DNA from: Propionibacteriaceae bacterium
Lineage (GTDB): Bacteria; Actinomycetota; Actinomycetes; Propionibacteriales; Propionibacteriaceae
Direction of reading: 5' to 3'
Assembly (NCBI GenBank): GCA_031272825.1
Contig: JAISTE010000104.1
Location: 1-32,439 of the forward strand
Length of the DNA stretch: 32,439 nucleotides
This document shows positions 30,981 through 32,439 of this stretch, one piece after another (the first letter of the stretch is position 1; each line of letters begins with the position of its first letter). Both the position numbers and the translations under genes were made by a program. Below the pieces are notes generated by a model that had not been told where the DNA came from, did not search any database, and saw nothing but the letters and a program-made list of their open reading frames with translations.

Positions 30981-32255
30981 ATGGAAGAAGCTACCAGCAT
31001 CGTTATGAGCGTCTGGTTCCTGATCGGCGCTGCGATGGTGTTCTTCATGCAGGCCGGCTTCGCAATGGTCGAGGCCGGATTTACGCGTGCCAAGAACGCC
31101 GCGAACATCATCATGAAGAACGTGATGGACTTCTGTGTTGGGACGATCGTGTTCCTTCTCATCGGGTTCCCCATCATGTGCGCCGAAGACTACGTGGCAG
31201 GCCTGATCGGCGTGCCGAACCTCGGCGTGTTCACCAGCTGGGCCGAGTTCGACTATTCGGGCTTCGTGTTCAACCTGGTCTTCTGCGCGACGGCGGCCAC
31301 GATCGTCTCCGGCGCTATGGCCGAGCGCACGAAGTTCTCTGCCTACCTCATCTACTCGGCGGTCATCTCCGCGGTTCTCTATCCGATTGAGGCCGGCTGG
31401 GTGTGGAACGCCAACGGCTGGCTCGCCCAGATGGGCTACATCGACTTCGCCGGTTCGACGGCCATCCACATGGTCGGCGGCACGGCGGCCCTTATCGGCG
31501 CGGCCTTCCTCGGCCCGCGGCTCGGCAAGTACACCAAGGACGCCAAGGGGCGCATCCACTCCAACACCATTCCCGGCCACTCGATCACCCTGGGCGCGCT
31601 CGGCGTGTTCATCCTGTGGTTCGGCTGGTACGGCTTCAACGGTGCCGCGGCGGGCGATCCGACGCAGCTGGGCTGGATCCTGCTGACCACCACTGTTGCC
31701 GCCGCGCTCGGCGCCTTCGCTGCGATGGTCTACTCGTGGATCAAGGACGGCAAACCCGACGTAACCCTCACCCTCAACGGTGCCCTCGGAGGCCTCGTGG
31801 CCATCACCGCCGGGTGTGCGAACCTGGACGCCTTCGGGGCACTGGTTGCGGGCGTCGTCGGAGGCGTGATCGTCTGCGTCGCTTCCGAGGTTGTTGACAA
31901 GGTCTTCCACATCGACGATGCGGTCGGCGCTTTCGCCGTCCACGGTGCCGCCGGTCTGTGGGGCGGCCTGGCGGTCGGTCTGTTCTCGGTTGAGGGCGGC
32001 CTGTTCTACTCCTGGACTCCCGACCTGTTCATCACACAGCTGATCGGCGCGTTCGCCATCCTCGGCTACACGGTCGTGGTGATGACGGCGCTGTTCGCCA
32101 TCTTGAAGGCGACGATCGGCATCCGCGTCCCGGCCGACGAAGAGGAGCTGGGGCTGGATCTTCAGGAGCACGGCCTTCCGTCGAGCTACGCGGACTTCGT
32201 GCTCGCCTCCTCCGTGACCATCACGGAACCAGAAGGGAACCGCATCTTGAGCTAA
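30981..32255 (+). CDS. amt: Ammonium transporter Amt
   Basis: The 424-residue inner-membrane protein has about eleven hydrophobic segments and the Amt family marks: FMQAGFAMVEAGFTRAKNAANIIMKN near the start, DYSGFVFNLVFCATAATIVSGAMAERTKF, GSTAIHMVGGTAALIGA with the first pore His, FGWYGFNGAAAG, and DAVGAFAVHGAAGLWGG with the second. It conducts ammonium for assimilation. AAAGGA lies 6 nt before the ATG. Its partner glnK does not follow; a terminator comes directly after. The C-terminal tail (VPADEEELGLDLQEHGLPSSYADF) is the usual cytosolic gate. Confidence 0.97.
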   Translation: MEEATSIVMSVWFLIGAAMVFFMQAGFAMVEAGFTRAKNAANIIMKNVMDFCVGTIVFLLIGFPIMCAEDYVAGLIGVPNLGVFTSWAEFDYSGFVFNLVFCATAATIVSGAMAERTKFSAYLIYSAVISAVLYPIEAGWVWNANGWLAQMGYIDFAGSTAIHMVGGTAALIGAAFLGPRLGKYTKDAKGRIHSNTIPGHSITLGALGVFILWFGWYGFNGAAAGDPTQLGWILLTTTVAAALGAFAAMVYSWIKDGKPDVTLTLNGALGGLVAITAGCANLDAFGALVAGVVGGVIVCVASEVVDKVFHIDDAVGAFAVHGAAGLWGGLAVGLFSVEGGLFYSWTPDLFITQLIGAFAILGYTVVVMTALFAILKATIGIRVPADEEELGLDLQEHGLPSSYADFVLASSVTITEPEGNRILS

Positions 32256-32275
32256 CCATTCGTGGTTTCCAACCG

Positions 32276-32302
32276 GGAGGGGCCTTAGGGCCCCTCCTTT
32301 TT
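32276..32302 (+). terminator. Intrinsic terminator after amt
   Basis: A perfect 9-bp stem, GGAGGGGCC (32276-32284) with GGCCCCTCC (32289-32297), has loop TTAG and is followed by TTTTT (32298-32302), 20 nt after the amt stop codon. It shows that amt is transcribed without a downstream partner. Confidence 0.95.
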
Positions 32303-32356
32303 CTTGCTCGCTATAGAGTCACCCCGCCTTGTCGTGATGCCGTGTTTCTCGCCCTG

Positions 32357-32439
32357 GTCATCCTGCGTTTCCCACCCTCGTCATCCTGCGTTTCCCACCC
32401 CCGTCATCCTGCGTTTCCCACCCCCGTCATCCTGCGTTT
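32357..32439. repeat. 23-bp tandem repeat array, cut by window edge
   Basis: Core GTCATCCTGCG starts at 32357, 32380, 32403 and 32426, exactly 23 bp apart, with filler tttcccaccc. It is the same orientation and period as the left half of the array at 22147-22242. The array continues past the window, where a hairpin element may follow. Confidence 0.9.

Noticed and set aside
30903-32171. Long minus-strand open frame covering amt
   Set aside because: The plus strand encodes a textbook ammonium transporter with its own ribosome site and terminator; the antisense product is low-complexity Asp/Glu/His.

Overview
The window is about 32.4 kb of GC-rich, gene-dense actinobacterial chromosome. The case for Actinobacteria rests on families largely confined to them: DUF3107, the AdnA/AdnB helicase-nuclease pair, a PknG-type kinase, and GlgE next to GlgB. 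A glycyl radical enzyme, which oxygen destroys, points to an anaerobic or facultative organism. I cannot name the genus. No phage, IS element, CRISPR array or rRNA is visible.

Region 1 (1-2866) is catabolic. It holds the N-terminal part of a Gfo/Idh/MocA dehydrogenase that runs off the left edge and a HypD-like glycyl radical enzyme, both on the minus strand. The space between them carries a palindromic operator candidate, a duplicated 3' end of the enzyme gene and nested inverted repeats.

Region 2 (3048-10616) is one minus-strand run of seven genes: telA, an XpaC-like gene, a PknG-like kinase, a vWA protein, an FHA protein, DUF3107 and a DEAD-box helicase. Most junctions overlap or nearly touch, and the run closes with a strong terminator. 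It looks like a phospho-signalling stress module joined to an RNA helicase.

Region 3 (10806-17726) runs on the plus strand: adnA, adnB and nudC, for double-strand-break end processing and NAD(H) cleanup. From memory, a DEAD-box helicase, DUF3107, AdnA/B and NudC also lie close together in Mycobacterium, so the telA-to-FHA genes may be an insertion into an old neighbourhood.

Region 4 (17751-22092) has tRNA-Leu(UAG), dinB, folA and thyA on the minus strand. A secreted lysozyme-like protein on the plus strand separates folA from thyA.

Region 5 (22147-28543) opens with a mirrored 23-bp repeat array, followed by a minus-strand glgX-glgE-glgB operon for alpha-glucan building and trimming. Region 6 (28678-32302) is plus strand: mnmA, an SPFH/stomatin-like protein, and an ammonium transporter with a GlnR-like box upstream and a clear terminator downstream. 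The window ends inside another copy of the 23-bp repeat family, which also occurs at 2955-3030.

The strongest candidate for something little described is the telA-XpaC-like-PknG-like-vWA-FHA operon coupled to DUF3107 and an RNA helicase beside adnAB. Secondary points are the HypD-like enzyme with no visible activase, a shared set of apparently leaderless promoters, and the dispersed mirrored repeats.
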